A stretch of 64,000 nt of DNA, taken from assembly GCF_028898845.1 (NCBI RefSeq), contig NZ_CP118574.1, positions 4,561,001 to 4,625,000 on the forward strand, written 5' to 3'. Below the pieces are notes generated by a model. The model was not told the origin of the DNA. It did no database searches and worked only from the letters and a program-made list of their open reading frames with translations. The stretch comes from Streptomyces sp. WZ-12. Lineage in GTDB: Bacteria > Actinomycetota > Actinomycetes > Streptomycetales > Streptomycetaceae. Shown here piece after piece: positions 10,333 through 18,872 of this stretch. The translations under genes were made by a program, and so were the position numbers. Each line of letters opens with the position of its first letter. The first letter of the stretch is position 1.

Positions 10333-10812
10333 ATGACCGTACGGCCAGTCGTCAAACGCACCGCCCGCGCGATTCTGCTCGACGGCGCGGACCTCGTACT
10401 GATCAAGCGCACCAAGCCGGGCCGGGCCCCGTACTGGATCACTCCCGGCGGTGGCGTGGAGCCGGAGGACGCCACGGTCATCGAGGCCCTCCACCGCGAG
10501 CTGGACGAGGAGCTGGGCGCCAAGGTCACCGACGTGGTGCCGGTCTTCGTCGACACCGTCGAGCACCTCACCGACGGCGGGGTGGACGGCGTCAAGGTGC
10601 AGCACTTCTTCGTCTGCCGGCTGGACTCGATGGACCCGGCCCGCCGGCACGGCCCCGAGGTCGAGGAGCCGTGCGGCGAGTACGAGATCGTGCGGGTGCC
10701 CTTCACCCGGATCGGGATCGCCTCGGTCGACGTCGTCCCGCTCTCCCTGCGGCACTATCTGGACGGCAACATCGAGGGCGTGCGCGCGATGCACGCCCCC
10801 GACCTCGGCTAG
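10333..10812 (+). CDS. Nudix hydrolase
   Basis: A 159-residue single-domain Nudix protein. The box is seen as GGGVEPED ... EALHRELDEELGAKV (about residues 37-66), with the catalytic RE-x2-EE-x-G core intact, so it should cleave a nucleoside diphosphate linked to another group with Mg2+. The aromatic and His-rich middle (VQHFFVCRLDSMDPARRHG) may set specificity, which I cannot assign. The start ATG TGACC-type context (ATGACCGTACGG) lies 54 bp after the LysR stop. It converges on the flavin-oxidase gene 26 bp away. Confidence 0.9.
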   Translation: MTVRPVVKRTARAILLDGADLVLIKRTKPGRAPYWITPGGGVEPEDATVIEALHRELDEELGAKVTDVVPVFVDTVEHLTDGGVDGVKVQHFFVCRLDSMDPARRHGPEVEEPCGEYEIVRVPFTRIGIASVDVVPLSLRHYLDGNIEGVRAMHAPDLG

Positions 10813-10838
10813 CAGCGCCCCGGCGAACCGGCCTCCGG

Positions 10839-11732
10839 TCAGCCGTCCCGCCGGTCGAACCAGCCGCGGAACTCCGGGCCGTCCTCGCCCGGCCGGCGCG
10901 GCTGGGCCCGGGCCAGCACCGCATCGACCCGGTCGAGGAACTCCTCGTTCAGCTCCGCGGCCACGTCGCCCCGCGCGGGCCGCCGTTGGTCGGAATCGGG
11001 GACGTCCTCGTGCAATCCGCCGCGCAGATGCTCCGTCCCGCGCTGCGGGCGGCGGAACGGCGGGCGACGCTCGGCCTCGGCGGCGGACCCGAAGAAGTCG
11101 CCGCCCTTGCGCTTGACGTCGTCGGTGCCCCAGGCGCGCGCCCGGCGCTCGGTCGCGGGGACCTTCTGGAAGTGCGGGATGTGCTTGGAGCAGTGGATGT
11201 ACGCCTCCTCGACCTCGACCACCACCCACAGTTGGGCCCGCCGGCCCGGGACCGGATCGACCGGCAGCCCCGGATAGTGCGCCCGCATCTCCTCGTCCAG
11301 CACCACCCGGGCCCGCCCGTTGACGTGCAGCCCGATCCGGTAACGGGTGAAGTCGACCATGAGGATGCCCAACCGCGGGTTCTCGGAGAGGTTGCCGAGG
11401 GAGGCCATGACGCCGTTTCCGCGGTACTCGGGATACGCCAGCAGCCGGTCGCCCAGCACCTGGACGAAGCCGGGCGGCCCGGCCCGGAAGGTGGAGTCGC
11501 ACTCGCCGTGCCGGTCGGCCGTGGCCAGGAAGAACATCTCCTGGCAGGCCACGAACTCCCGCATCCGCGCGTTGAGATGGTCCAGCACCTGGTCCGCGTA
11601 GAAGCGGTCGGCGCGCGCGGTCGTCCCGAGTCTCCGCTGCACCAGGTGCTCACCGTCGCTCCCGGGCCGCTCCGCCGGCCAGCCCGGGCCCCCACCCTCC
11701 GTCGCGCGGTCGTGTTCACCGTGTGCTGCCAA
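10839..11732 (-). CDS. Pyridoxamine-phosphate-oxidase-fold flavin protein
   Basis: A 297-residue protein with a PNPOx-like split-barrel at about residues 40-220. Recognisable stretches are ADRHGECDSTFRAGPPGF, GNGVMASLGNLSENPRLGI and FTRYRIGLHVNGRARVV. Such domains bind FMN, F420 or haem. The C-terminal 80 residues are charged and probably flexible. The TTG start at 11732 follows GGGAGA and lies only 4 bp after the stop of the globin-reductase gene, so the two are translationally linked. That linkage suggests a role in flavin-dependent redox or nitric-oxide chemistry with the globin; this is inference. Confidence 0.82.
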   Translation of the reverse strand: MAAHGEHDRATEGGGPGWPAERPGSDGEHLVQRRLGTTARADRFYADQVLDHLNARMREFVACQEMFFLATADRHGECDSTFRAGPPGFVQVLGDRLLAYPEYRGNGVMASLGNLSENPRLGILMVDFTRYRIGLHVNGRARVVLDEEMRAHYPGLPVDPVPGRRAQLWVVVEVEEAYIHCSKHIPHFQKVPATERRARAWGTDDVKRKGGDFFGSAAEAERRPPFRRPQRGTEHLRGGLHEDVPDSDQRRPARGDVAAELNEEFLDRVDAVLARAQPRRPGEDGPEFRGWFDRRDG

Positions 11733-11736
11733 GGCT

Positions 11737-13497
11737 TCAGTCTCCCGTTGCTACCAGCTCGTCGATGGAGTCGTGCCAAATCCGCCCGGCCGGGACGCCG
11801 ACCCCCACCAGTGCCTCCACACCGCTGCGGATCAGCCCCGGCGGGCCGGAAAGGTATGCGTCGTATTCCCGGTACGGCCCGTATTGCCGTACGGCGTCGG
11901 GGAGTTGGCCGGTGAGGGTGTTCGGGCCGCCCCGGGTCCCCGGCCCGACGGTGACGACCGGGCGGACGGAGAGCCAGGGGTGGGTCCGCTCCAGCCGCAG
12001 CATGGTGTCGATGTCGTAGAGGTCGTGGTCGCTGCGGGCGCCGTAGAAGACCTCCACCGGGCGCCGGGCGCCGTGGTCGGCGATGTCCTCGATCAGCGCC
12101 TTGATGGGCGCGATGCCGGTGCCGCCGCCGACGCACAACAGGCCGTTGCCGGTGGAGTGGTCGACGGTCATCGAGCCGGCGGGCGCGCCCAGCCGCACGA
12201 CGTCGCCGGGCCGGGCGCGGTGCACCAGCGCGTTGGAGACCCAGCCGGCCGGCACCGCCTTCACGTGGAACGAGAGCAGGCCGTCGGGGCGCGGCGCCGA
12301 GGCGAAGGAGTAGTGCCGCCACACCCGGGGCCACCAGGGGGTCTCCATGCTGGTGTACTGGCCGGCGCGGAACGGGTACGGCTGGTCCGGGCGGACCGTC
12401 ACCACCGCGGTGTCGGGGGTGCGCAGTTCGTGCGCGATGACCTCGGCCTGCCACCAGGCCGGGGCGATGGCCTCGTCCTCGGCCGCCGCGTCGATCATGA
12501 GCTGGGAGATGGTGGTGTAGGCGCGCACCCACGCGCCCTCGGCCTCCGGGCTCCACGTGGCCGTGGCATAACGGGAGAGCGCGCTCAGCAGGCACTCGCC
12601 GACCGCCGGGTAGTGGTCGGGCAGGGTGCCGTACTTGCGGTGGCCGCGGCCGAGTTGGGCAAGGTACTGGCCGAGCACCTCGGCGTTGTCAACGTGCTTG
12701 GCGGCGGTGAGCAGCGCCTTGAAGAGCCGGTCGCGCTGGGTGTCCATCGAGGCGGGGAACAGCGCCCGCAGATCGGGGTGCTGGACGAACAGCAGCGCGT
12801 AGAAGTACGAGGTGACCTTGTCGGCCACGGGCTCGATCTCGTTCATGGTGCGCCGGATGAGCACCGCGTCGGGAGAGGCCGTGGCTTCTGACGGGCCGCT
12901 GGCTTCCAGTGCGGCCAGGGAGGGCGGAGCCGCCGACGGGGCCGGTGGTGCGGGCGGGGCTGGAGCGGACGGTGGCTCGGGAGCGGCCGACGGGGTGGTG
13001 GGGGCCGCCGAGTTCGAAGGGGCCGCGGGGGCCTCCGCGGTGGGCCCGGAGGCCGGAGTGCGCGGGTCGAAGCCGCCGAAGGCGTCGAACGGCGTGTGCG
13101 CGGCGGGCTCGTGGACCGGCTCCGGCTCCGTCCCGGGACGCGGGGCGGCGGGCGCCGTGCCCTCCTCGGGGACCGGGGCGCCGAGCTGATGGTCCGTCCC
13201 CCACCGGGGCAGCGTGCCCTGCCGCGGCACCCGCTGCGCCTCCGGCTCGCGCTCCCGCTCGGCGGCGGTGCCCACCGGGCGTATCGGGTTCACGGGCCGG
13301 CTGGGTATCTGCTCCCCATCGACGCGTTCGTCCGGCTCGTCGCGGTCTTCGTGCGCCGATTCCCGCTCGTCCCGGCCGTTTTGCCGCCCCGGCTCGTCTC
13401 CGGAAGTTTTCTTCGCCGGCGGAGTGAACCAACCCCAATCGCCACTGCTGCCGCCAGAAGGGCCGTTATCGGCCGACGTGGTGGTCGGAGCGTCCAT
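11737..13497 (-). CDS. Globin fused to an FAD/NAD(P)H reductase, with long Pro-rich head
   Basis: This 586-residue protein resembles flavohaemoglobins. Residues 1-205 are disordered and rich in Pro, Ala, Glu and Arg. A globin domain spans about 211-345; H286 in GRGHRKYG is the likely proximal haem ligand, followed by the E/Y helix LPDHYPAVGECLL. A ferredoxin-reductase-like part follows: RHYSFAS (394-400) for FAD, GGGTGIAP (457-464) for NAD(P)H. It could act as a nitric oxide dioxygenase or oxygen sensor. The ATG at 13497 follows GAGGCGAG. The 200-residue head is unusual, since classical Hmp starts directly with the globin. It is first in an operon with the flavin-oxidase gene. Confidence 0.88.
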   Translation of the reverse strand: MDAPTTTSADNGPSGGSSGDWGWFTPPAKKTSGDEPGRQNGRDERESAHEDRDEPDERVDGEQIPSRPVNPIRPVGTAAEREREPEAQRVPRQGTLPRWGTDHQLGAPVPEEGTAPAAPRPGTEPEPVHEPAAHTPFDAFGGFDPRTPASGPTAEAPAAPSNSAAPTTPSAAPEPPSAPAPPAPPAPSAAPPSLAALEASGPSEATASPDAVLIRRTMNEIEPVADKVTSYFYALLFVQHPDLRALFPASMDTQRDRLFKALLTAAKHVDNAEVLGQYLAQLGRGHRKYGTLPDHYPAVGECLLSALSRYATATWSPEAEGAWVRAYTTISQLMIDAAAEDEAIAPAWWQAEVIAHELRTPDTAVVTVRPDQPYPFRAGQYTSMETPWWPRVWRHYSFASAPRPDGLLSFHVKAVPAGWVSNALVHRARPGDVVRLGAPAGSMTVDHSTGNGLLCVGGGTGIAPIKALIEDIADHGARRPVEVFYGARSDHDLYDIDTMLRLERTHPWLSVRPVVTVGPGTRGGPNTLTGQLPDAVRQYGPYREYDAYLSGPPGLIRSGVEALVGVGVPAGRIWHDSIDELVATGD

Positions 13498-13955
13498 GGT
13501 CTGCCTCGCCTCGAACGTCTTTCGGTGGTCTTTGCCGTTCCACTGACCGGAACTGCCCGGAATTCCCCCGCCCTGCCCGGAATTCTTCGTCGCCTCAAGC
13601 GATCCCGGCAACACTCTCTAAAGAGGACACTTCTCACTTCCCTGCGGCAAGCGGCGCACATACCGTTCCGTCAGCATGCCACCCCACTCCACCGCATCGG
13701 ACAAACAGTCGGAAGTCCGGGTGACACGGGCCGTCTCCCCGCTAGGCTGACGAGCTTTGCCCGCCGTCCACGCCCCGCGAAGGACCCGCACCCCCGTCGA
13801 GCCGGAGTCGACCATACCGGCAGTAGTTGAAACCACAACCCCCGATCCGGGGACACTCAACGCGCCCCCGCCAATACCAGTGATCCTCCCCACAGACGGC
13901 AAATTCCGTACGCGCGGCGGACGAATGCACCACAGAAAACGTGCACCCCGTCGAA
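13498..13955. other. Intergenic region upstream of the globin-reductase operon
   Basis: A 458-bp stretch with no gene I can support. Its left end should hold the promoter of the minus-strand globin operon. A small hairpin around 13841 (CCCC-GATC-GGGG type) lies beyond the 3' end of the HAD gene and may serve as its terminator. The base composition is somewhat lower in GC than the flanks. Nothing else stands out. Confidence 0.5.
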
Positions 13956-14591
13956 TTACCCGCCGGTACGCACCAGTTCGTATGCCGCACGAAGATCACG
14001 TCCCGCATACGCATACGTGGCCAGGTCGCTGACATGGTGATCGGCATTCACCGCCACCGACTCCGGTACCACCGCGAAGAGTTCGACATCCGACATCGAG
14101 TCGCCGTATGCCACGCAGTCGTCCCGGCCCAGCCCGTACCGCGCACAGAGCTCGTCCGCGATCCGCACCTTCGCTGACGACGAGAGGATGCCGGCCGGTT
14201 CCACCGGGGTGCGGATCGGCACCGCGGGCCAACGGGAGCCGTGCGCGGTGTCGACGCCCCAGTCCAGCAGCCGCTCGACGAAGAATCCGGGCGAGAGGGA
14301 AATCACGGCGCACCGCTCGCCGCGGGCCCGGATGTCGGCCCACACCTCCCGGATACCGGCCAGCCACGGCGCGCCCTCGAAGGCCACCGCCACATGCTCC
14401 TCGGTCAGCTCGGCGGCCCACAGGTCGCACGCCCGCTGCGCGAAGCCCGCCGGGGTCAACTCCCGGGCCGCGAACGCCCGCTCCAGTTCGGCGATCTCGC
14501 GGTCCAACCCCAGTTGGCGGGCGATCTCGACGGCGGCCGCGGACCCGTGGAGCAGGGTGCCGTCCATATCGAACAGATGCAGCTTGCTCAT
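13956..14591 (-). CDS. HAD-superfamily phosphatase (SerB-like)
   Basis: A 211-residue haloacid-dehalogenase hydrolase. Motif I is FDMDGTLL, with nucleophile D8 and acid D10. The cap region follows at about 17-85, motif II is ISLSPG, and the Mg-binding DxxxD motif is YGDSMSDVELF near residue 170. The layout is that of the phosphoserine-phosphatase-like HAD-IB group, and all catalytic residues are present. The substrate is a small phosphorylated metabolite or phosphoserine; which one cannot be told. The ATG at 14591 begins MSKLHLFDMDGT, the usual family start. It is a single-gene unit. Confidence 0.88.
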   Translation of the reverse strand: MSKLHLFDMDGTLLHGSAAAVEIARQLGLDREIAELERAFAARELTPAGFAQRACDLWAAELTEEHVAVAFEGAPWLAGIREVWADIRARGERCAVISLSPGFFVERLLDWGVDTAHGSRWPAVPIRTPVEPAGILSSSAKVRIADELCARYGLGRDDCVAYGDSMSDVELFAVVPESVAVNADHHVSDLATYAYAGRDLRAAYELVRTGG

Positions 14592-14731
14592 GACCGGAGC
14601 CTAGCCAGGGCGTCGCCGCCCCCGGCGTCCCGCCCGCCCGCCGGCCGGCCCGGGCCGTACTCGCCGCCGCGTACGCGCGGATACTCCCGCCGTCAGATGT
14701 CCCGTCCCCCGTCACCCGGCACCGTGGGGGC

Positions 14732-15262
14732 ATGCAGCTTCGCCGGCCCGTCCGCCGGGCCCTCCTCGTCGCCCATGTCGCCTGCTCCGTCGGCTGGCTG
14801 GGGCTCACCGCCGGGCTGTTCGTGCTCGGGGTCACCGGCTTCACGGCCGCCACCGCCCCGACCGCCGAGGTCGCCTACCGGGCGATGCAGCTCCTCATCG
14901 ACGACCTGGTGCTCCCGGTGGCGCTGGCCTCACTGGCCAGCGGGTTGGTGCTGGCCCTCGGGACGCCGTGGGGGCTGACCCGGTACCGCTGGGTCCTCAC
15001 CAAGGCGTGGCTGACGCCCCCGGCCCTGCTGCTGACGGTGCTCGCGCTCCGTCCCGGCGTCGCCCGCCTCGCCGCGGCGGCCGCCGCCGGTCACCCGGCG
15101 TCCGACGTCGGCCTCCTCGTGGCCCCTGGGGTCGCCGCCGCGCTGTACCTCTTCCTGACCGCGCTCTCCGTCCTCAAGCCGTGGGGGCGCACCACGCGCG
15201 GCGGCCGACCGCGCGGGGCACGGTCGGCCGGGGGTCGGGCCCGGATGGACGTCGCGTCGTGA
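14732..15262 (+). CDS. Four-TM membrane protein, DUF2269-like
   Basis: This 176-residue protein has four hydrophobic segments (about residues 8-33, 52-76, 88-106, 122-146) and a basic Arg/Gly-rich tail. The pattern H-V-x-C-S-V-G-W-L-G in the first helix and the conserved W/R in the loops resemble the DUF2269 group of predicted integral membrane proteins; function unknown. The ATG at 14732 begins MQLRRPVRRALL, a positive-inside signal-anchor start. It is monocistronic, between the HAD gene and the MFS exporter on the other strand. Confidence 0.72.
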   Translation: MQLRRPVRRALLVAHVACSVGWLGLTAGLFVLGVTGFTAATAPTAEVAYRAMQLLIDDLVLPVALASLASGLVLALGTPWGLTRYRWVLTKAWLTPPALLLTVLALRPGVARLAAAAAAGHPASDVGLLVAPGVAAALYLFLTALSVLKPWGRTTRGGRPRGARSAGGRARMDVAS

Positions 15263-15320
15263 CGGGTCCCGTTGGCGGGCCGCGGCGGCACGGCCCCACC
15301 AGGACGGAGGACCGGAACGC

Positions 15321-16559
15321 TCAGCTCCGCGCCGCCGGCGCGGCCGCCTCGACCCCCTCGGTCCTCTCCGCCGTCACGGCCGGACCGCCCTCGGCCACCA
15401 CCTGGCTGTGGCCCGGCCGACGGCGCTCCAGGGAGGAGGCCAGCACCGCCACCCCCAGCGCCGCGGCGGTCATCAGCGCGCCCACCCAGTTGGGCGCGGT
15501 CAGCCCGAGCCCGCCCGAGATCACCAGGCCGCCGAGCCACGCGGCCAGCGCATTGCCCAAGTTGAAGGCCGCGATGTTGCCGGCCGAGGCCAGGGTGGGC
15601 GCGGCGGCCGCCTGGTCCAACACCCGCTTCTGGAGCGGAGGTACGGTCGCGAAGCCGAAGAAGCCGATCAGCCCGATGGTGACGACCGCGGCGACCTTGT
15701 GGTGCGCGGTGAAGGTGAACGCGGCCAGCGCCACCGCCAGTCCGGCCAGGGACGCGTAGAGCATCGGCATCATGGCGCGGTCGGTGAACCGGCCGGAGAA
15801 GAGGTTCCCGCCGACCATCCCGAGGCCGAAGACCGCGAGCAGCCAGACGACGGAGGACGGCGCGAAGCCGGCGACCCCGGTCATCATCGAGGCGAGGTAG
15901 GTGATGGCCGCGAAGACCCCGCCGAAGCCGAGGACGGTCATCAGCATCGCCAGGCCGACCTGCGGGTTGCGGAAGACCGCCAGCTCGCTGCCGATCCGGG
16001 CGGCGGCCTTGGCCCGCTGCGCCGGGACCAGCTTCACGATGCCGAACAGCCCCAGCACGCCGAGCACGGTGATCGCGTAGAACGTGGTGCGCCAGCCGAA
16101 CTGCTGGCTGACCAGGGTGCCGGCCGGTACGCCCACGACGTTGGCCACGGTCAGGCCGCTGAACAGCAGCGAGAGCGCGATGGCCCGCTTCTCCGGGGCG
16201 ACGAGGTCGGCGGCCACCAGCGAGCCGATACCGAAGAACGCGCCGTGGGCGAACGCCGAGACGACCCGGCCGACGAGCACCAGCCCGAAGGTGGGCGCCA
16301 GGCCGGTGAGCAGGTTGCCCACGACGAACAGGCCCATCAGCAGCATCAGCATCTGCTTCCGGGTGAAGCGGGTGCCGACCACCGTCATCAGGGGGGCGCC
16401 GACCACCACGCCGAGGGCGTAGAGCGTGGTCGCGTAGCCGGCGAGCGGGATGGAGACGCCGAAGTCCGCCGCCATGTCGGGCAGCAGCCCCATGACCGCG
16501 AACTCGGTCGTTCCGATCCCGAAGGCGCCGATGGCGAGCGCCAGGAGCGCGAGAGGCAT
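15321..16559 (-). CDS. MFS drug/sugar-type exporter (DHA1, AraJ/Cmx-like)
   Basis: A 412-residue transporter with twelve predicted membrane segments. The start MPLALLALAIGAFGIGTTEF and the following VMGLLPD are typical of the DHA1 12-TM efflux group that includes AraJ and chloramphenicol exporters. Loop 2-3 motif A is seen as G-x-x-x-x-R-(F)-x-R-K. The ATG at 16559 is the family start; a longer upstream frame is non-homologous. It is divergent from a MarR regulator 133 bp away, a common arrangement for inducible drug efflux. The substrate is unknown. Confidence 0.92.
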   Translation of the reverse strand: MPLALLALAIGAFGIGTTEFAVMGLLPDMAADFGVSIPLAGYATTLYALGVVVGAPLMTVVGTRFTRKQMLMLLMGLFVVGNLLTGLAPTFGLVLVGRVVSAFAHGAFFGIGSLVAADLVAPEKRAIALSLLFSGLTVANVVGVPAGTLVSQQFGWRTTFYAITVLGVLGLFGIVKLVPAQRAKAAARIGSELAVFRNPQVGLAMLMTVLGFGGVFAAITYLASMMTGVAGFAPSSVVWLLAVFGLGMVGGNLFSGRFTDRAMMPMLYASLAGLAVALAAFTFTAHHKVAAVVTIGLIGFFGFATVPPLQKRVLDQAAAAPTLASAGNIAAFNLGNALAAWLGGLVISGGLGLTAPNWVGALMTAAALGVAVLASSLERRRPGHSQVVAEGGPAVTAERTEGVEAAAPAARS

Positions 16560-16610
16560 GGCGGGTCCTTCCCATTGATTGCACACATCCCAAACCGGCG
16601 TAGACAATAA

Positions 16611-16633
16611 TTGCATACGCGGTTTATTTGCAA
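16611..16633. promoter_or_regulatory. Inverted repeat in the MarR/MFS divergent promoter
   Basis: Arms TTGCA (16611-16615) and TGCAA (16629-16633) flank a 13-bp spacer in the only AT-rich part of the divergent gap. A further TTGCA lies at 16579. The layout suits a MarR-family dimer that represses both genes; this is inferred. Confidence 0.45.
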
Positions 16634-16692
16634 GCGCTGACTATTTCGGATGTGGCCTATCCTGGTGCGGACGACGGATGAGGAGGTCTGCG

Positions 16693-17175
16693 ATGACGCA
16701 GCGGACGCGGAAAACGACCACGACGCGGGATGCCGCCTCCGGCGCCCTTGCCCAGGGCTGGTGCGCGCTCTCCTCCCTGCACGGCCGCATCGAGTCGCAC
16801 ATCGAGCGCGCCTTGCAGGCCCAACACGGCCTCAGCGTCCGGGAGTTCTCGGTGCTCAACGTGCTCAGCGAGCAGCACGACGGGCCCGGCGGCCACCTCC
16901 GGATGCACCAGGTCGCGGACGCGGTCGTGCTCAGCCAGAGCGCCACCACCCGCCTGGTCACCCGGCTCGAAGAGCGCGGGCTGCTCTCCCGCTACCTCTG
17001 CCCCGACGACCGGCGCGGCATCTACACCAACGTCACGCCGGACGGCCTGCACCTCCTCGAAGCGGCCCGGCCCGCCCATGACACCGCGCTGCGCGAGGCC
17101 CTCCGGGACGCCGCGCAGCGGCCCGAGCTGGCGCCGCTGGTGACGGCGGTCGAGACGCTCGGCGCCTCCGCGTAA
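16693..17175 (+). CDS. MarR-family transcriptional regulator
   Basis: A 160-residue MarR protein. The winged HTH lies at about residues 45-110 (LSVREFSVLNVLSEQ ... DAVVLSQSATTRLVTRLEERGLLSRY), followed by the D-x-R-G wing (PDDRRGIYTNVTPDG). Helices at both ends would form the dimer interface. The ATG at 16693 is chosen because AGGAGG stands at 16681-16686; the longer frame upstream lacks a ribosome site. Divergence from the MFS gene suggests it represses that exporter and itself, released by a small aromatic or drug ligand. Confidence 0.93.
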   Translation: MTQRTRKTTTTRDAASGALAQGWCALSSLHGRIESHIERALQAQHGLSVREFSVLNVLSEQHDGPGGHLRMHQVADAVVLSQSATTRLVTRLEERGLLSRYLCPDDRRGIYTNVTPDGLHLLEAARPAHDTALREALRDAAQRPELAPLVTAVETLGASA

Positions 17176-17251
17176 CGGGGCCGGCCCGCCGCGGGTCCCG
17201 CGATCGCCCGAACCCTGGGCAGTCCGGCCCGCGCGGCATAAGGTCGCGGCC

Positions 17252-17704
17252 ATGAGCGATCTTGAGATAAGGCGCGCCACCGAGGACGACCTGCCCGCCA
17301 TCGTGGCGATGCTGGCCGACGACCCCCTGGGCGCCACCCGCGAGTCCCCCGACGACCTGACGCCCTACCGCGGCGCGTTCGCCGTCCTGGACGCCGATCC
17401 GCACCAGCACCTGGTCGTCGCCGACCGCGACGGCCGGGTCGTCGGCACGCTCCAGCTCACGGTGATCCCCGGGCTCTCCCGGCGCGGCGCCACCCGCTCG
17501 ATCATCGAGGCGGTACGTATCCACGCCGACGAGCGCGGCGCCGGCCTGGGCACCGAGCTCATCGACTGGGCGATCAGCCAGTCCCGGAAGCTGGGCTGCC
17601 AGCTCGTCCAGCTCACCTCCGACGCCACCCGGGTCGACGCCCACCGCTTCTACGAGCGGCTCGGCTTCGAGGCGTCCCACCTCGGCTTCAAGCTGACCCT
17701 CTGA
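17252..17704 (+). CDS. GNAT-family N-acetyltransferase
   Basis: A 150-residue single GNAT domain. The acetyl-CoA loop is seen at about residues 90-104 (HADERGAGLGTELIDWA), preceded by the beta-4 strand RSIIEAVRI and followed by the C-terminal FYERLGFEASHLGFKL. All core elements are present, so it should transfer an acetyl group to an amine; the acceptor is not predictable. The ATG at 17252 gives MSDLEIRRATEDDLPAI, a standard GNAT opening. It is monocistronic and converges on the TetR gene 16 bp later. Confidence 0.92.
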   Translation: MSDLEIRRATEDDLPAIVAMLADDPLGATRESPDDLTPYRGAFAVLDADPHQHLVVADRDGRVVGTLQLTVIPGLSRRGATRSIIEAVRIHADERGAGLGTELIDWAISQSRKLGCQLVQLTSDATRVDAHRFYERLGFEASHLGFKLTL

Positions 17705-17720
17705 CGGCCCCGGGGAACGA

Positions 17721-18530
17721 TCAGCGGCCGGCCGGGGGAGCGGTGCGGCGGGCGCGGTGGGCCTTCTGCCGGCAGGCCCCGCCGCAGTACCGCGCGGGCC
17801 GCCCGGTGCGCGCCGCCGCGAGCGCCGCCCCGCACACCTGACACCGGGCTTCGTTACGCTTCGCCCCGGCTGCCGGAAGTTCCGTTACGCTCCGATCGGC
17901 GCGCAGCCCGTCGAGCAGCAGCGCCGCCATCCGGCCCGCCGGCACCGCTCCGGGCTCCCCGTCCGCGCCCGCGGCTCCCCGCCCCGCCGACCGCCGGCGC
18001 TCCATCGTCAGACACCCGGCCAGCAGCACGCGGACGTCGTCCAGGTCGACGTCCGCCCTTACCGCGCCGGCATGTTGGGCCCGCGCCAGCAGCACGCCGA
18101 GGGCCGCCAGGAACTCCAGCTCCGGGGCCCCGTCGCCCTCCTCGGCCGCCCCGGGTCCGCGCGTGCCGGCCGCCTCCAGCACCTCGCACAGCGCCCGGTT
18201 GGGGGCGGCCAGCCGCACCACCGACGCCAGGAAGCGGAAGAACACCTCGCCGGGGTCGTCCGCTTCGGTCAACTCCCCCGCGGCATCGGCGAAGAGCCGC
18301 ATACGGTCCCGGACCGCCGCCCTGAACAGGGCTTCCTTGGAAGGGAAATGGCGGTACACCGTCCCCGCACCGACCCCGGCGCGCCGGGCGATCTCATCGA
18401 GCGGGACCCCCAACCCCCGTTCCTCAAAGGCGGATCGGGCCGCCTGGAGCACCAGCGCACGATTGCGCCGGGCATCCGCGCGCGGGGTCGCCGACCGGCT
18501 CTCCGCCCGCCACACACCTGCTGGCACCAC
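17721..18530 (-). CDS. TetR-family regulator with C-terminal zinc-ribbon-like tail
   Basis: A 269-residue protein. A TetR HTH occupies about residues 22-70 (LVLQAARSAFEERG ... VPLDEIARRAGVGAGTVYRHFPSKEALF), followed by an all-helical ligand domain to about 215. The last 40 residues hold C-x2-C ... YC-x3-C (CQVCGAAL, then RYCGGACRQKAHRAR), a compact four-Cys, Arg-rich module that probably binds zinc. That tail is absent from classical TetR proteins. No target gene adjoins it. Starts downstream of 18530 are possible, since the first 20 residues are not conserved in type. Confidence 0.88.
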   Translation of the reverse strand: MVPAGVWRAESRSATPRADARRNRALVLQAARSAFEERGLGVPLDEIARRAGVGAGTVYRHFPSKEALFRAAVRDRMRLFADAAGELTEADDPGEVFFRFLASVVRLAAPNRALCEVLEAAGTRGPGAAEEGDGAPELEFLAALGVLLARAQHAGAVRADVDLDDVRVLLAGCLTMERRRSAGRGAAGADGEPGAVPAGRMAALLLDGLRADRSVTELPAAGAKRNEARCQVCGAALAAARTGRPARYCGGACRQKAHRARRTAPPAGR

Positions 18531-18768
18531 CCGGCTCCTCCGCGCTCCACACCCGGGAGAACAACCGGGTTGATCGTTCCGATTCTACGAGGCCGTTAAA
18601 ACACACGTGCGGATCGCCACGCTGGGGTGACGAGCGGGGCAGGGAGGCGCGAGGAACGGGGCGCGGGGCGGCGGAGACAGCGAGGGAGGCGGAGGCGAGG
18701 GAGACGACGCGGGCTCCGGGCGCGCAGCGCGCCGCACACGACCGGCGGCGGCGCGCCCCAACACAAAA

Positions 18769-18806
18769 GGGGTGTGGTCTGTTTCACGTGAAACAGACCA
18801 CACCCC
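18769..18806 (-). terminator. Perfect 38-bp palindromic terminator with parS at its centre
   Basis: The left arm (18769-18787, GGGGTGTGGTCTGTTTCAC) is the exact reverse complement of 18788-18806. On the minus strand the hairpin is followed at once by TTTTGTGTT. This is a textbook intrinsic terminator for the aminotransferase gene, which ends 66 bp upstream. Confidence 0.88.
18781..18794. other. parS site (perfect) at the centre of a terminator
   Basis: Perfect GTTTCACGTGAAAC. It is the exact centre of the 38-bp palindrome at 18769-18806. Confidence 0.95.
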
Positions 18807-18872
18807 TGGCCTCTTGTCGAGGGTGCGTCCGACGGCCGAGAACCGCCCGCCGGATCAGTGGGCCGGCACGGC

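Larger units (their letters stand above)
18531..18872. other. Intergenic region with parS-centred terminator
   Basis: A 342-bp gap between two minus-strand genes. It holds the TetR promoter region at its left end, a low-complexity purine-rich plus strand (18630-18720), and the parS palindrome and terminator at 18769-18806. No gene is supported. Confidence 0.65.

Noticed and set aside
12258..12271. Partial parS match in the globin-reductase gene (CCTTCACGTGGAAC)
   Set aside because: Three mismatches to the 14-mer; the palindrome is broken at the outer bases, so it is unlikely to bind ParB.
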